DNA of 64,000 nt from Orenia metallireducens (GCF_003001995.1 NZ_PVNB01000006.1:1-64000); one strand, 5' to 3'; counted from the stretch's first letter, positions 32,980 to 43,554 are shown. The notes: generated from the sequence alone by a model not told the origin. Numbers and translations are program-made.

Positions 32980-34296
32980 TTATCTTCCTCTAGCTAAAAT
33001 CTTAATAGGAGTCCCTTCAAAGCCAAAGGCACCACGAATCTGATTCTCTAAATAACGTTTATAAGAGAAATGCATCAACTCTGGATCATTAACAAACAAC
33101 ACAAATAATGGTGGCTTTACTCTAGGTTGAGTAGCATAAAAGATCTTCATCCTCTTACCATGCTTATTAGATGGCGGTTGATTCATAGCTACAGCATCTT
33201 CAATCACCTTATTTAATAGATTTGTTGAAATTCTACGGTTATGCTGTTCTACAACATAATTAACTATATCTAATACCTCCATGACTCGCTTTCCTGTAAG
33301 GGCAGATGTAAAGATGATTGGAGCATAATTTAAGAATCCTGCTTGATATCTAATCTCTTCAATGTATGCATTCATAGTATGGGTATCCTTCTCAACTAAG
33401 TCCCATTTATTAACAACTATCACCACACCTTTTCCTTCATCATGAGCATATCCAGCAATCTTCTTATCTTGATCAGTTAATCCTTCACTAGCATCTAATA
33501 CCACTAGTACTACATCAGAACGGTCTACTGCTCTTAAAGAGCGGATTACACTATATTTTTCTACCCCTCTATCTACTTTCCCTCTTCTTCTCATTCCAGC
33601 GGTATCAATGATTACATAATCATTATCATCATGGGAAAAAGGAGTATCGATAGCATCTCTAGTAGTACCAGCAATATCACTGACAATTACTCTTTGTTCA
33701 CCTAAAATCCTATTTACTAAAGATGATTTTCCTACATTTGGTCGACCAATTACCGAAATCTTAATTGTATCATCATCATATAGCTCTTCTTCTACCTCAG
33801 GGAAATATTCAATCAGTTTGTCCAATAAATCCCCTGTTCTTCGCCCATGTTCAGCTGAAATCAACTGGGGATCATCAAATCCTAATTCATAAAAATCATA
33901 CTTATTCATCTCTGCTTCTTGATTATTCTCAGCTTTATTGGCTACCAAGATAACTGGTTTATTAGATTGGCGTAACAACTCTGCTACATCCCTATCCATA
34001 TTGGTCAAACCTGCTCTAACATCTACTACAAACAAAATAACATCTGCTTCCTCTATTGCTACTTGTGCCTGATATCTCATCTGTGCTTTAATGGTACTTT
34101 GATCATCAAGCTCAATTCCTCCTGTATCAATCACAATAAAAGGATTACCTAGCCATTCAGAATCACCATAAATTCTATCCCTAGTAATACTCGGTCTATC
34201 CTCTACAATCGAAACTCTCTCCCCTACAAGTCTATTAAATAGAGTCGATTTTCCTACATTTGGTCTACCCACAATCGCAACTACTGGTTTTATCAT
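32980..34296 (-). CDS. der: Ribosome-assembly GTPase Der (EngA)
   Basis: The ATG at 34296 is chosen because the longer frame would start within its own GGAGGTG ribosome site. 438 residues. Two tandem G domains (GRPNVGKST near 10 and GRPNVGKSS near 185; [11 protein letters not shown] in the second) and a C-terminal KH-like domain with [18 protein letters not shown]. It works in 50S subunit assembly. It overlaps the DUF512 gene by 32 bp. Confidence 0.96.
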   Translation of the reverse strand: MIKPVVAIVGRPNVGKSTLFNRLVGERVSIVEDRPSITRDRIYGDSEWLGNPFIVIDTGGIELDDQSTIKAQMRYQAQVAIEEADVILFVVDVRAGLTNMDRDVAELLRQSNKPVILVANKAENNQEAEMNKYDFYELGFDDPQLISAEHGRRTGDLLDKLIEYFPEVEEELYDDDTIKISVIGRPNVGKSSLVNRILGEQRVIVSDIAGTTRDAIDTPFSHDDNDYVIIDTAGMRRRGKVDRGVEKYSVIRSLRAVDRSDVVLVVLDASEGLTDQDKKIAGYAHDEGKGVVIVVNKWDLVEKDTHTMNAYIEEIRYQAGFLNYAPIIFTSALTGKRVMEVLDIVNYVVEQHNRRISTNLLNKVIEDAVAMNQPPSNKHGKRMKIFYATQPRVKPPLFVLFVNDPELMHFSYKRYLENQIRGAFGFEGTPIKILARGR

Positions 34297-35656
34297 TATT
34301 AACACCTCCAAAATTATATCCTAACATCTTTTCTACTAAATCTATCCCTTGATTCTTAACCTTGACAACTTGATTAGAAAGCTCTTTAACAAAGTCAGCC
34401 CAACTCAAATCATCTAAGAATAATCCATCATCATTTAGCACAATCTCTGGAATTAGAGTCAGATCACCTAAGTCATCAACTTCAGCTAATTTATTCAAGA
34501 TATCTGCTCCAGTCAATAAACCTGTTACTGTAACAGTAGGACCAAAATATTGATTCTCTACTGTAATTAGCTGAATCTCCAAATTTCCTATCTGATTGAG
34601 CCTATTTATAATAGGCTCAATTGCTTTAGTTCCCGAAACAGAAGTAACCATAGTAACCTTACGACACTCTATTAGCTTCTGAGGTAACCCTTCTTCTAAC
34701 TCTGCAAATTCATCTAATAATAACCTCACCATTCCTACCCCATTCTCTAATTGGAGAAAATCATCATAATAGTCTGTCGAAGGCACCTCTTCTCCTGCCA
34801 ACAAGTAAAATTCATCAGAGAGATAGATAAAGTTATTATCATACTCCGCTCTAAATTTATTCTGCCACTCTTTTACCATCTTAATTACTTCTTTAGCCTC
34901 TTTAGATGTAAAAGTTCTTAATTCATCTAAATCATCTCGATACTTGGTCAGTCCAACTGGAACGATAGCTAAGGACTTGACGTTAGGTAGAAATTCTCCT
35001 AAATCTCTAATAGTCCTCTCTAAGATCTTTCCATCATTGATTCCAGGGCAGAGTACCACTTGAGTATTAAGCTCTATCCCAGCCTCTACCAAATCTCTAA
35101 TCTGTTCTAATATCCTGCCAGCCTTCTTATTTCTTAACATCCTGACCCTGACCTTGGGGTCTGTACTATGGACTGACACATGTAGTGGACTTAAATGCAT
35201 CTGCTTGATTCTCGCAAACTCCTCATCAGATAGGTTAGTCAGTGTGGTATAACTTCCACCTAAGAAAGAGAAGCGATAATCATCATCCTTTAGATTCAAT
35301 GTCTTTCTAGTATTAGGTGCAGTCTGCTTTACAAAACAGAAGATACAATTATTATGGCACTGCTTTAACCCATCAAAAACAATCTCAGAGAACTCAATTC
35401 CTAAAGGTTCATCATAGTCCTTCTCAACCTCTAGAACCCAACATTCGCCATTACTCTTAATTATCTCAACCTCCAGGTATGTATCAGTAATCAAGAATTT
35501 ATAATCTATAAAATCTCTAATTGTATTCCCATTAATTTTAACTAAATTATCTCCGACCTCTACTCCTAACTCTTCAGCGATACTTCCTGCTTCTACTCCT
35601 TCAATTCTAATATATCTGCTTACATCTTCAAATTCTGCAAATAATCTTTCTCCCAT
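34265..35656 (-). CDS. DUF512 radical-SAM-like protein with PDZ domain
   Basis: 463 residues. An N-terminal PDZ domain (about 15-75, [23 protein letters not shown]) is followed by a radical SAM cluster motif C100-x3-C104-x2-C107 (CHNNCIFC), the barrel with [16 protein letters not shown] and [11 protein letters not shown], and the C-terminal DUF512 domain ([14 protein letters not shown]). The family is widespread in Clostridia and cyanobacteria, usually right before der as here. Its reaction is unknown. Confidence 0.88.
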   Translation of the reverse strand: MGERLFAEFEDVSRYIRIEGVEAGSIAEELGVEVGDNLVKINGNTIRDFIDYKFLITDTYLEVEIIKSNGECWVLEVEKDYDEPLGIEFSEIVFDGLKQCHNNCIFCFVKQTAPNTRKTLNLKDDDYRFSFLGGSYTTLTNLSDEEFARIKQMHLSPLHVSVHSTDPKVRVRMLRNKKAGRILEQIRDLVEAGIELNTQVVLCPGINDGKILERTIRDLGEFLPNVKSLAIVPVGLTKYRDDLDELRTFTSKEAKEVIKMVKEWQNKFRAEYDNNFIYLSDEFYLLAGEEVPSTDYYDDFLQLENGVGMVRLLLDEFAELEEGLPQKLIECRKVTMVTSVSGTKAIEPIINRLNQIGNLEIQLITVENQYFGPTVTVTGLLTGADILNKLAEVDDLGDLTLIPEIVLNDDGLFLDDLSWADFVKELSNQVVKVKNQGIDLVEKMLGYNFGGVNNDKTSSCDCG

Positions 35657-36018
35657 CTTTTATCACCTCTATTTGTCCACTCCCTTTATTATTATTATAT
35701 ATTAAGGTAATTTCGTCAAGTTAATTTATTAAATCACAGTCTTTACTATCTGTCTATATATTCCATTTAATTTCGAATTCAAAATAAATAAACCTTTGAT
35801 AGCTAAAAAAGACTAGCAGCTGCTAGCCCTTAATAGCATATAGAATTAATATCTTTACTAATAGAAAAGCGACACTTTTACTTTGGTAGTTAGATAGTTT
35901 GGGGCAGGTAGGTAGTTAGGAAAAACCTAACCACCTACCCACCTAATTACGAAATTGTCGCAATATACCCATACTCCAATACCAGACATCTAAATTTAAT
36001 TAATAGAACAGATATATT
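35657..36018. other. Intergenic region with a full dispersed repeat
   Basis: No gene is seen. TAGCAGCTGCTA-type hairpin near 35815-35826 and the element at 35867-35971. Confidence 0.55.
35867..35971. repeat. Full intergenic palindromic element, GGTAGGTAGTTAGG core
   Basis: Ends AAGCGACACTTTTA and AATTGTCGCAATATACCC. The core arms GGTAGGTAGTTAGG and CCTAACCACCTACCCACC pair around AAAAA. Another unrelated core word between the same ends. Confidence 0.75.
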
Positions 36019-36213
36019 TTAATGTTTTATCAAAACATAAACCCCATTTCCTAAATCATGAACCATCGACTTAGTTAATCTCGAAATCATCATCGAGATA
36101 TACTCCAACTCTTCTTCATCTTCAGCATAAAAGATTGGAGCAGAACCATTATCTACTTTATCCTTATCCTCATAAGAGGTTACAATGGCTAGAATATAAT
36201 CGTTAATATCCAT
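36019..36213 (-). CDS. Small YIEGIA-associated protein (capping subunit type)
   Basis: 64 residues: MDINDYILAIVTSYEDKDKV, GSAPIFYAEDEEELEYISM and VHDLGNGVYVLIKH. This is the short protein that regularly follows YIEGIA genes in spore-forming Clostridia. Function is not known. 77 bp, mostly repeat, separate it from the YIEGIA gene. Confidence 0.7.
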   Translation of the reverse strand: MDINDYILAIVTSYEDKDKVDNGSAPIFYAEDEEELEYISMMISRLTKSMVHDLGNGVYVLIKH

Positions 36214-36237
36214 CTAATTCATCCCTTCTAGGTAATT

Positions 36238-36296
36238 CCAAGGTGACGAGAGAAGATTTCTACTTATTACCCATCACTTGTCACTCATCACTAGTC
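36238..36296. repeat. Core-only palindrome overlapping the YIEGIA stop codon
   Basis: On the minus strand ACTAGTGATGAGTGACAAGT starts at the YIEGIA stop (TAG) and ends in CTCGTCACC. GTGACAAGT class, ends missing. Confidence 0.65.
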
Positions 36297-37214
36297 TGAT
36301 GCCATCCTCCCTGCTTTAGTCGCCAATGGAGCCCTACGGGAAGCCTCCAAAACAGGGGTACGCCTTACCGCTTCTATAATGCACTCTCTATCAGGCTCCA
36401 TTGGTATCATAATAATATAGACCCGCCCTGTATGGAGATTAATTCTAGCTAAAGGTGTATAATCTTGAACACCAACATCTAGCCTAACCCCTAGTTGGCT
36501 AACAACATCATGGATAATCGCCTGCCTTTGGCCTGTATTGGCTAAGGTAGCTCGTGCATTATCATCTTTGGGAGCAATAACTATTCCTACCCCTGATTTT
36601 TTCCAACTCTCCTTTGCTTCTTTTAAACCTACATTCATAATTACGGTATCCTCAACAGATAGATTGGCATTATTTGGTCCAACAAACTCTAAATCTACCA
36701 CTCTAATCTCTGCAATATCTCCTACATGGTCTTCAGACATCAAAGTGTATAAGACATAGACAACTATTGTACCAATAATCACTCCCCCAGCTATATTTAA
36801 AGAGTTATATCCTATTAAATTAAAGAAATAATAGCCAAAACTAGTTAACAGCGCAGCAATCATTGCTAAATAGTTCCTTGATTCAAAGACCTTAGCTATC
36901 CCCTCAATATATGCTTGACCCCGAGGCACAAGTTCAGTGTCTTCAATCTGACTTAAAAAGTCCCTTTCCATGTTCCTAATGCCACGAAATTGCTGAACAG
37001 CAGCCCCTAGAATAGTAACAGCTACATAATTCTCCTCTAACATAGCTGGTAATACTAAAGCACCTAAAGATGAAGCTAAAAAAGCTAAAGTCAAATGAAC
37101 AATATATCCATGGGGATAACCTGGATATTGGCGATAATCAACCCTTAATAACAATAATCGAGTAAAGGTTCCCAAGATAACTGCTAATAAAATCATTTCC
37201 CCATACTTTATCAT
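36291..37214 (-). CDS. YIEGIA family sporulation membrane protein
   Basis: 307 residues. Five or so membrane segments in the first 165 residues, with the name-giving motif AYIEGIAKVFE at about 109-119, then a soluble C-terminal domain with VVSQLGVRLDVGVQDYTPLARINLHTG. The family is restricted to spore formers. It lies 15 bp after spoIIP in one operon. Confidence 0.82.
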   Translation of the reverse strand: MIKYGEMILLAVILGTFTRLLLLRVDYRQYPGYPHGYIVHLTLAFLASSLGALVLPAMLEENYVAVTILGAAVQQFRGIRNMERDFLSQIEDTELVPRGQAYIEGIAKVFESRNYLAMIAALLTSFGYYFFNLIGYNSLNIAGGVIIGTIVVYVLYTLMSEDHVGDIAEIRVVDLEFVGPNNANLSVEDTVIMNVGLKEAKESWKKSGVGIVIAPKDDNARATLANTGQRQAIIHDVVSQLGVRLDVGVQDYTPLARINLHTGRVYIIMIPMEPDRECIIEAVRRTPVLEASRRAPLATKAGRMASD

Positions 37215-37229
37215 CTTATACCTCCACTC

Positions 37230-38339
37230 CTAATTATCATCCTCTCCTTTATCGTCGTCTTCTTTTACCCCCAAAGAGTTACTAAATGCACCACCAGCTC
37301 CAGTTTTATTTGCAAAGAATAAAAATCCTCCTATAACCAATACAATCGCTAAAATAATTCCTATAGCACTAAAAGCACCTGAGGATTCATTAGCTTTAGT
37401 TTGCTTAGTTGTAGTTCCTCCAATTCCTAAAGCACCTTCGCTTTCACCACCATAAAGTAATTTATTGATAGAATCAGCAAATAAATTCACACTAACACTG
37501 GCAGCTTCTTGAGGTTGTACATAGGTAGCAAACTCTAGTATCAAAGAACGGGGAGAGAGATCTTGATTATACTTACCTTTGGCATAGAAGATACCTTTGA
37601 CCAGTCCTGGATAATATTTATCAGTAACGGCCTTAATCTCTTTAGCAAACTTATCATTGACCTTCATCTGAGGATTCTGACGTCCTACTACCATTCTAAC
37701 CTGTCCAAACTTCTTACCATTTATATCAGCTGTGTACTCCTTACTATTAGGAACCCCATCACGATGTATATCAAAGATAGCATCAGGTCTCTTTCTTGCT
37801 AGTCTAGTAGCTGTTCTACGAGAACGTTCATAAGCTCCACCATCATGAGGATCATGTTTAGATTGATTATGGATAACCTCAATTCCCTTCTTCTCCAAAG
37901 CCTGAGCAAGCATTGCTGCTACATTAAACACATCTCCTTTACCAGGCTCACTATGGGTTCCACTGGTAGGCTTATAGGATTCATCACTATGGGTATTATA
38001 AAGAGCAATTAATTTATTACCCTTTTGAGCTAATAGTCCTTGAGATAAAGCAAATAAATTATCATCATCTTCTATTAGTTTTACTGTCCCCTCAAACTTA
38101 GCAATACATTTCTTACCATCTACTTTAATGATTCTATACTTCTTATTCTGCTCATTGAGATAATAATCACCTACACTGACTTCCATTGCCGTCTCAAAGA
38201 TAACATCTCTGCTCTTTTCAGCAACTACCGTAAAATAATTCTGCTGCTGTGCATAAGTATTAGGTGAAGATAGCAGAAAGAATAGGGTAATAAGGAGAGA
38301 AGCAGTTATTAGAATCCTTTTATTCATCCTTTTCACCAT
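37230..38339 (-). CDS. spoIIP: Stage II sporulation protein P, peptidoglycan endopeptidase/amidase
   Basis: Start ATG at 38339 after AGAGGAG; ATG at 38363 or 38327 are alternatives. 369 residues. Signal/anchor helix near the start, then the SpoIIP catalytic fold: ALYNTHSDESYKPTSGTH, the His/Glu site DIHRDGV, and LILEFATY. A C-terminal membrane helix (GIILAIVLVIGGFLFF) is unusual compared with the N-terminally anchored Bacillus protein. SpoIIP thins the septal wall during engulfment with SpoIID and SpoIIM. The start overlaps the DUF1614 gene. Confidence 0.9.
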   Translation of the reverse strand: MVKRMNKRILITASLLITLFFLLSSPNTYAQQQNYFTVVAEKSRDVIFETAMEVSVGDYYLNEQNKKYRIIKVDGKKCIAKFEGTVKLIEDDDNLFALSQGLLAQKGNKLIALYNTHSDESYKPTSGTHSEPGKGDVFNVAAMLAQALEKKGIEVIHNQSKHDPHDGGAYERSRRTATRLARKRPDAIFDIHRDGVPNSKEYTADINGKKFGQVRMVVGRQNPQMKVNDKFAKEIKAVTDKYYPGLVKGIFYAKGKYNQDLSPRSLILEFATYVQPQEAASVSVNLFADSINKLLYGGESEGALGIGGTTTKQTKANESSGAFSAIGIILAIVLVIGGFLFFANKTGAGGAFSNSLGVKEDDDKGEDDN

Positions 38340-39033
38340 CCTTATTCTCCTCTTTACCTTCATAACCTAGCTCTCCAACCTCCATTGAATGAGCCAACTT
38401 AGCATCATTAAATCTCTGACTAGCATCCTTATCATCTCTAAACAATCTTTCCCTAGACTCTCCTATCAACTCTACTAAAAGAACAGCTAATAATCCTCCA
38501 ATAACTATTGAATCAAAGGCTCCTGCTCCACCTATATCTGCTTCCCCAGGAACTCCTCCTAAGGTAATTCTGACTACATGAATTAAATCATAAATTAAAA
38601 AACCTAAAGCACCTGCTACAAAAGCCTCTCTACGAGAACGGCCAATCAAATAAGCAATCACACCTGTGACTATTGGGAAGAGATAATTTGTATCTATTAA
38701 TGTGTGCCCCTCTTCAAACTGATAAAATTGGGTTAAAGCAAAAATTGCTCCACCTGCCAATATCGTTGCTATTATCGTTCTAAAAACTTCCCCTCTATCT
38801 GCTTTAGATAAGAGATAGACAGCCAAAACGATAGGAACTACTGCTCCCCCTAAATTAATTGTAATTAAGGGATTAGTAGAAATTGGTATGTCTAGATAGC
38901 TACCCACTATCATTAAAGCAAAAAAGATAAGTAAGGCAGTCTTACTTAACCCCATTTTTTTTATCATCTGCTCTGCAAAACCAAAATAAATTATCAACTC
39001 TAAAGCTAGTAATAATATTACTCCTGTAGGCAC
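38320..39033 (-). CDS. DUF1614 membrane protein
   Basis: 237 residues, about seven membrane segments in the first 190 residues, then a charged tail. Family pieces: LVPIVLAVYLLSKADR-like segment around 70-85, and GEADIGGAGAFDSIVIGGLLA. It starts the DUF1614-spoIIP-YIEGIA-cap operon, so a sporulation role is likely but unproven. Confidence 0.82.
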   Translation of the reverse strand: MPTGVILLLALELIIYFGFAEQMIKKMGLSKTALLIFFALMIVGSYLDIPISTNPLITINLGGAVVPIVLAVYLLSKADRGEVFRTIIATILAGGAIFALTQFYQFEEGHTLIDTNYLFPIVTGVIAYLIGRSRREAFVAGALGFLIYDLIHVVRITLGGVPGEADIGGAGAFDSIVIGGLLAVLLVELIGESRERLFRDDKDASQRFNDAKLAHSMEVGELGYEGKEENKDGEKDE

Positions 39034-39180
39034 TGCTTTTAGCCCCCTTTACTAAATTATATTTTTAAGTAGAATAACCAGATTTATTATTAGATAGTCT
39101 TAACCTGCTCTAATTTAATTATTCATTAGTGGTTTAAATATATATTCATCAAACTTTAAATCTCTTTTTAAAGTTTGATG

Positions 39181-39268
39181 ACAGTGATGAGTAACAAGTG
39201 ACAAAAGGAGATTTTTACTCGTTGCCTGTCACTCGTCACCGATTACTAAACTATCGCAATATCCCCAT
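39181..39268. repeat. Intergenic palindromic element, GTGACAAGT core, right end intact
   Basis: GATGAGTAACAAGTGACAAA and CTCGTTGCCTGTCACTCGTC pair around GGAGATTTTT. The right end reads AACTATCGCAATATCCCC; the left end is replaced by the hairpin before it. Confidence 0.7.
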
Positions 39269-39343
39269 ATTAAGATACTTACCTACTCAATTTCTATCAA
39301 TCAAATATAAATAAATCAAACTAAAAAGTATTATATAAAGAAA

Positions 39344-39367
39344 AAAAGCAACCTCTTGGTTGCTTTT
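39344..39367 (-). terminator. spoVS terminator
   Basis: AAAAGCAACC / GGTTGCTTTT with a 4-nt loop. Confidence 0.8.
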
Positions 39368-39387
39368 ATAATATATCAATATTAAAT

Positions 39388-39648
39388 TTATCTTGGCTGC
39401 ACAATTAGTTTAATAGCCGTTCTTTCTTCTCCATCAATCTCAATGTCTGTAAAAGCAGGGATACAAATCAAATCAACTCCACTTGGTGCTACATAACCTC
39501 TTGCAATAGCTACTGCCTTTACTGCTTGATTTAATGCACCAGCTCCTATCGCTTGAAGCTCAGCTCCACCATTATCTCTTAATACACCAGCTAAGGCTCC
39601 AGCTACAGAATTAGGACTTGAACTAGATGATACTTTTAGTACTTCCAT
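39388..39648 (-). CDS. spoVS: Stage V sporulation protein S
   Basis: Start ATG at 39648 (MEVLKVSSSSSPNSVAG), 8 nt after GGGGAGG; the longer frame begins inside that site. 86 residues, the full and highly conserved SpoVS (Alba-like fold), which affects septation and coat assembly. Genes spoVS, ymdB and rny occur together in Bacillus as well. Confidence 0.97.
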   Translation of the reverse strand: MEVLKVSSSSSPNSVAGALAGVLRDNGGAELQAIGAGALNQAVKAVAIARGYVAPSGVDLICIPAFTDIEIDGEERTAIKLIVQPR

Positions 39649-39709
39649 GTTTAAATACCTCCCCATTTGTTTTGATAAATTAATTTAATGAATTTTATTG
39701 TATATATTT

Positions 39710-39736
39710 ACTTCAACATTTTCAAAACAATTCCTT
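39710..39736 (-). promoter_or_regulatory. Candidate sigma-H-type promoter of spoVS
   Basis: AAGGAAT - 13 bp - TTGAAGT on the minus strand. spoVS is sigma-H dependent in B. subtilis, and the match to AGGAnn / GAAT-type boxes is fair. The A-rich upstream flank resembles that of HU. Confidence 0.4.
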
Positions 39737-39774
39737 CTTTTTTTGGAAAAAATATTATTTTTTATTTGAGAGTT

Positions 39775-40560
39775 TTAATTAGATTTATGTACCATGGCAA
39801 CTCTTTTAACCTCTGTAGCTTTAGCAGTGTTATTATCGACTTCAACAATTAAACCAGATAATTTAGCATCACCGGTAGCTACTTTAAACCTGTTTGGCAT
39901 CTGGGTTAAAAATCTCTCTAAGGGCTCATCGATATTCATACCCAAAATTGAATTTACTCCACCAGTTAAACCTAAATCAGTGATATAAGCAGTTCCTTGG
40001 GGCAATATCCGCTCATCAGCAGTTTGAACATGAGTGTGAGTTCCTACAATTGCTGATACTCTGCCATCAGCATACCAACCTAAGGCTTCTTTCTCTGCAG
40101 TAACCTCAGCATGGAAATCTACTACAATAGCATCAACTTGATCTTTTAACTCTTCAATGACCTTGTCTAAAGTACGAAAAGGGCAAAGATAATTCCCTAT
40201 ATATACCCTTCCCAAAAGATTAACCACACCCAAAGTAACGTCTCCTTTATTAATGATTTGAAATCCAACCCCAGGGGTTCCTTGAGGATAATTATAGGGT
40301 CTAATCACTTTGTCAGTGTCATCAATGAACTCAAAAATTTCTCTATTATCCCAAGTGTGGTTACCATTAGTTAATAAATCAATTCCATAATCAAGAAGTT
40401 CATCCATAACCCCTTTGGTTAAACCAAATCCTCCAGCAGCATTCTCTCCATTAGCTATAATAAAATCTAATTCTTCTGATTCAATAATTTGAGGAAGTAG
40501 CTCTCTTACTGCTTTTCTACCAGTTCTGCCTACTATATCCCCAATGAATAAAATTTTCAT
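39775..40560 (-). CDS. ymdB: YmdB-family metallophosphoesterase
   Basis: 261 residues of the TIGR00282 family. Metal ligands in KILFIGDIVGRTG, NGENAAGG, NGNHTWD, DFHAE and GTHTHVQTAD. In B. subtilis YmdB hydrolyses 2',3'-cyclic nucleotides and controls sporulation/biofilm choices, acting with RNase Y. Same neighbourhood here (rny upstream, spoVS downstream). Confidence 0.93.
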   Translation of the reverse strand: MKILFIGDIVGRTGRKAVRELLPQIIESEELDFIIANGENAAGGFGLTKGVMDELLDYGIDLLTNGNHTWDNREIFEFIDDTDKVIRPYNYPQGTPGVGFQIINKGDVTLGVVNLLGRVYIGNYLCPFRTLDKVIEELKDQVDAIVVDFHAEVTAEKEALGWYADGRVSAIVGTHTHVQTADERILPQGTAYITDLGLTGGVNSILGMNIDEPLERFLTQMPNRFKVATGDAKLSGLIVEVDNNTAKATEVKRVAMVHKSN

Positions 40561-40995
40561 TTAAAGAGTTCCTCCTTATACTGTCCAATACCATCATATA
40601 TATACACTATAGCTTAAAAATTCCTATATAAATTATTATAATTGTAAATATATAATAATTTATATAGTTAAGCTGGATTAATTTAATAAATCTGATATAA
40701 TACGTTATCATTAAAAAATACTAGGTATTCTTAAATAGTTGATTATAAAATCATCTTTAATTTAAGATAAAACCTTATATACTTCTTGTTGATTTAAAAT
40801 GTTATAACAAACATAACATTAACTACTAAGATTGATACCTTCTAATATAATAATATACTGTCTAACTTATTTAAATAATATTCACCAAAAGATCCTAATC
40901 TTATAAAAATAATAGATATCTATCAAATAATTTTTAATAAAAACAGTAGTTATTATCACTTTATAGCTAAAATTTATTTTATCATAGAATTTAAT
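40561..40995. other. Very AT-rich intergenic region, nothing recognised
   Basis: 435 bp between ymdB and the 178-residue gene. No frame with a ribosome site, no clear hairpin. It must contain the ymdB promoter. Confidence 0.5.
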
Positions 40996-41523
40996 TTAAG
41001 CATTATTTCTGTTTTTATTAAATACTAAAACCTTATCCTCTTCTATAAATCCTAAATATTCACGACCCATATCTTCTAGCAGATTATCTTTAGATACCTC
41101 TTCAAGTAAAGAATCTATAGCAGAAGCACCCTTAGCATAATAAAAATTTTGATTCTTTAACAGCTTATCCTCAAAGATCTCTTTTAGAACTGAGATTATA
41201 AAATCTAATTCATTTTTAGAGCATCCCTCTAAATCTCTACTCAGATTTAACCTAGTTAGACCATTATAGTCATCCTTAGTAACTATAATATTCTGCTTAT
41301 TCTTCTTTTTGAACTTGTTAAATAATCTAAAATGCTGCTCTATCTTTCTCTTCTGATTTAGCCAACTTTCATAAGTTATCTCTTCATCGATTAAAAAAGA
41401 TATCTTTAAACTCTTCTCCTCCAAATTAATATCCACTGTATTAATAATCGGGTACTCAAGTAAAATAGATGTCAATAATTCTATGCTATTATCACGATTT
41501 AAGTTAACTTTATTTGTCTCCAT
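40996..41523 (-). CDS. Unknown protein, 175 aa, between rny and ymdB
   Basis: The start is the ATG at 41523, 8 nt after AAAGGAG; the longer frame begins with a GTG inside that site. A soluble, charged alpha/beta protein without cysteine clusters: NSIELLTSILLEYPIINTVD, a basic stretch (RLFNKFKKKNKQNI), and GASAIDSLLEEV. The last pieces recall small regulatory or GerMN-like domains only vaguely; I do not recognise the family. It has its own ribosome site and lies downstream of the rny terminator, so it is probably transcribed alone. Confidence 0.6.
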   Translation of the reverse strand: METNKVNLNRDNSIELLTSILLEYPIINTVDINLEEKSLKISFLIDEEITYESWLNQKRKIEQHFRLFNKFKKKNKQNIIVTKDDYNGLTRLNLSRDLEGCSKNELDFIISVLKEIFEDKLLKNQNFYYAKGASAIDSLLEEVSKDNLLEDMGREYLGFIEEDKVLVFNKNRNNA

Positions 41524-41741
41524 AGTTAGCACTCCTTTAAAATTTACATTATTAGTCTATTCATTAGTTGATTGTTTTGTACTTATGTGCTACTTACTTT
41601 ACTTATTTAATTACATATAGACTCACAAATTCCTGCTTAAAATAAAGAATTTTAATCTAAAAATAATACCTGTTAAAAAACTTTCTTCTAGATTTAAGAT
41701 AATAATATTAATTAGGAATTAAGTTTAAAGGAGATATAGCA

Positions 41742-41767
41742 AAAGGTGACCACAAAGGGTCACCTTT
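41742..41767 (-). terminator. rny terminator
   Basis: AAAGGTGACC / GGTCACCTTT with a 6-nt loop, just past the rny stop. Confidence 0.75.
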
Positions 41768-41771
41768 AAAA

Positions 41772-43301
41772 TTACTTAGCATATTGAACTGATCTTGTTT
41801 CTCTAACAACAGTTACTTTAATCTGTCCTGGATATTCTAAGTTTTCTTCTATCTTTTTAGCTACATCATAAGCTATTTTACTTGATTTAGCATCATCAAC
41901 ATCTTCAGGTTCAACCATAATTCTAATTTCACGACCTGCTTGAATGGCATAAGATTTCTCTACACCTTCAAAAGAGTCAGCAATATTCTCTAGATTCTCT
42001 AAACGTTTGATATATGATTCTAATGTTTCACGTCTAGCACCTGGTCTAGCAGCTGAAACAGCATCTGCTGCTGCAACTAATACCGCCTCTATAGATTGGG
42101 GCTCAACATCACCATGATGAGCTTCAATTGCATGAATAATCTTCTCTGATTCTCCATGTTTCCGAGCGAAATCAACCCCTATCTTGACATGGGATCCTTC
42201 AACTTCATGGTCAATTGCCTTACCTATATCATGAAGCAGTCCTGCTCTCTTAGCTATATTGACATCTACACCTAATTCAGCTGCCATCACACTAGCTAAA
42301 TGAGCAACTTCAATAGAGTGTTTTAGTACATTTTGACCATAACTTGTCCTATACTTCAGTCTTCCTAATAGATACATAGTCTCGCGGTCTAAACCATGTA
42401 CTCCTACATCAAAGGTAGCTTGTTCACCAACCTCATAAATCTTATCATCTATCTCTTGACGAGCCTTCTCCACCATCTCCTCTATGCGGGCAGGGTGAAT
42501 TCTACCGTCTATAATAAGTTTTTCTAAGGCAATTCTAGCTATTTCACGTCTAATAGGATCAAATCCTGATAAGACAACAGCCTCTGGTGTATCATCGATA
42601 ATCAAGTCAATACCTGTTAAACTCTCTAAAGCTCTAATATTTCTACCTTCTCTACCAATGATTCTACCTTTCATCTCATCATTTGGTAGCGATACCACTG
42701 AAACTGTGGTTTCAGCAACATGATCAGCAGCACAACGCTGGATAGCAGAAGAGATAACCTCTTTAGCTCTCTTGTTGGCTTCTTCTTTGGCTCTTGTTTC
42801 GATATCTTTAATCTTTTTAGCCATTTCATGTTCAATCTCATCTTCTACTTGGCTTAGTAATAATTCTCTAGCCTGTTGAGTTGTCAATCCTGCTAAATAT
42901 TCTAGCTTCTCAACCTGCTTATCATATAAATCATTGATATCTCTTTCCTTCTTCTTAACAGAAACTTCTCGATTTTTAATGTTTTCTTCTCTAGATGTTA
43001 GAGTTTCAGCTTTACGTTCCAAATTTTCTTCTTTTTTCAGCAGACGACTTTCAAATCGTTGTAATTCATTTCGACGCTCACGACATTCTTTTTCAACCTC
43101 ATCTTTAACTTGATGAGCCTCTTCTTTGGCTTCAACTAATAGCTCTCTTTTATTAGATTCAGCCTGACGTTTTGCGTCTTCAATAATTCTCTCTGCTTCT
43201 GTTTCAGCAGTTCCAATCTTACTCTCTGCAATATATTTTCTAACGGCAAAGCCAGTTATTACTCCAACTAATAAAGCAACAATCATTAAAACAAACTCCA
43301 T
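41772..43301 (-). CDS. rny: Ribonuclease Y
   Basis: Start ATG at 43301 after GGAGGTGAAAGGC; 509 residues. One N-terminal membrane helix ([18 protein letters not shown]), a long coiled coil to about 190, a KH domain ([21 protein letters not shown]), and an HD domain with [10 protein letters not shown] and EAHHGD. A membrane-bound endonuclease that starts mRNA decay. In B. subtilis it follows recA and precedes ymdB; here the repair cluster also lies directly upstream. Confidence 0.97.
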   Translation of the reverse strand: MEFVLMIVALLVGVITGFAVRKYIAESKIGTAETEAERIIEDAKRQAESNKRELLVEAKEEAHQVKDEVEKECRERRNELQRFESRLLKKEENLERKAETLTSREENIKNREVSVKKKERDINDLYDKQVEKLEYLAGLTTQQARELLLSQVEDEIEHEMAKKIKDIETRAKEEANKRAKEVISSAIQRCAADHVAETTVSVVSLPNDEMKGRIIGREGRNIRALESLTGIDLIIDDTPEAVVLSGFDPIRREIARIALEKLIIDGRIHPARIEEMVEKARQEIDDKIYEVGEQATFDVGVHGLDRETMYLLGRLKYRTSYGQNVLKHSIEVAHLASVMAAELGVDVNIAKRAGLLHDIGKAIDHEVEGSHVKIGVDFARKHGESEKIIHAIEAHHGDVEPQSIEAVLVAAADAVSAARPGARRETLESYIKRLENLENIADSFEGVEKSYAIQAGREIRIMVEPEDVDDAKSSKIAYDVAKKIEENLEYPGQIKVTVVRETRSVQYAK

Positions 43302-43378
43302 GCCTTTCACCTCCATTCCATTATTAAGTTGTAAAATTACGAAGATTTAATTTTTTCTTAAGGAAGTACCACGTTTAT

Positions 43379-43407
43379 ATTTTATCTTCTTATAGTTATT
43401 ATGTCAA
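43379..43407 (-). promoter_or_regulatory. rny promoter
   Basis: TTGACA (43407-43402), 17-bp spacer, TAAAAT (43384-43379) on the minus strand, about 75 bp before the rny start. Confidence 0.7.
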
Positions 43408-43554
43408 GATAGAATGCCTCTGAGAGGGGTTTAATACCTTTATAATTGAATAAAGCCGATATACATTAACCTTATATTGTAATCTAAGTCAAAAATTAAA
43501 TGATAACTACAACAAATCTTATAAATAATTACATCAGATGTCTAGCAAGATATG

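Larger units (their letters stand above)
39034..39387. other. Intergenic region with repeat and terminator
   Basis: No gene is seen. The dispersed element is at 39181-39268 and the spoVS terminator at 39344-39367. An ATCAAACTTTAAA..TTTAAAGTTTGAT hairpin at about 39148-39179 borders the element. Confidence 0.55.
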
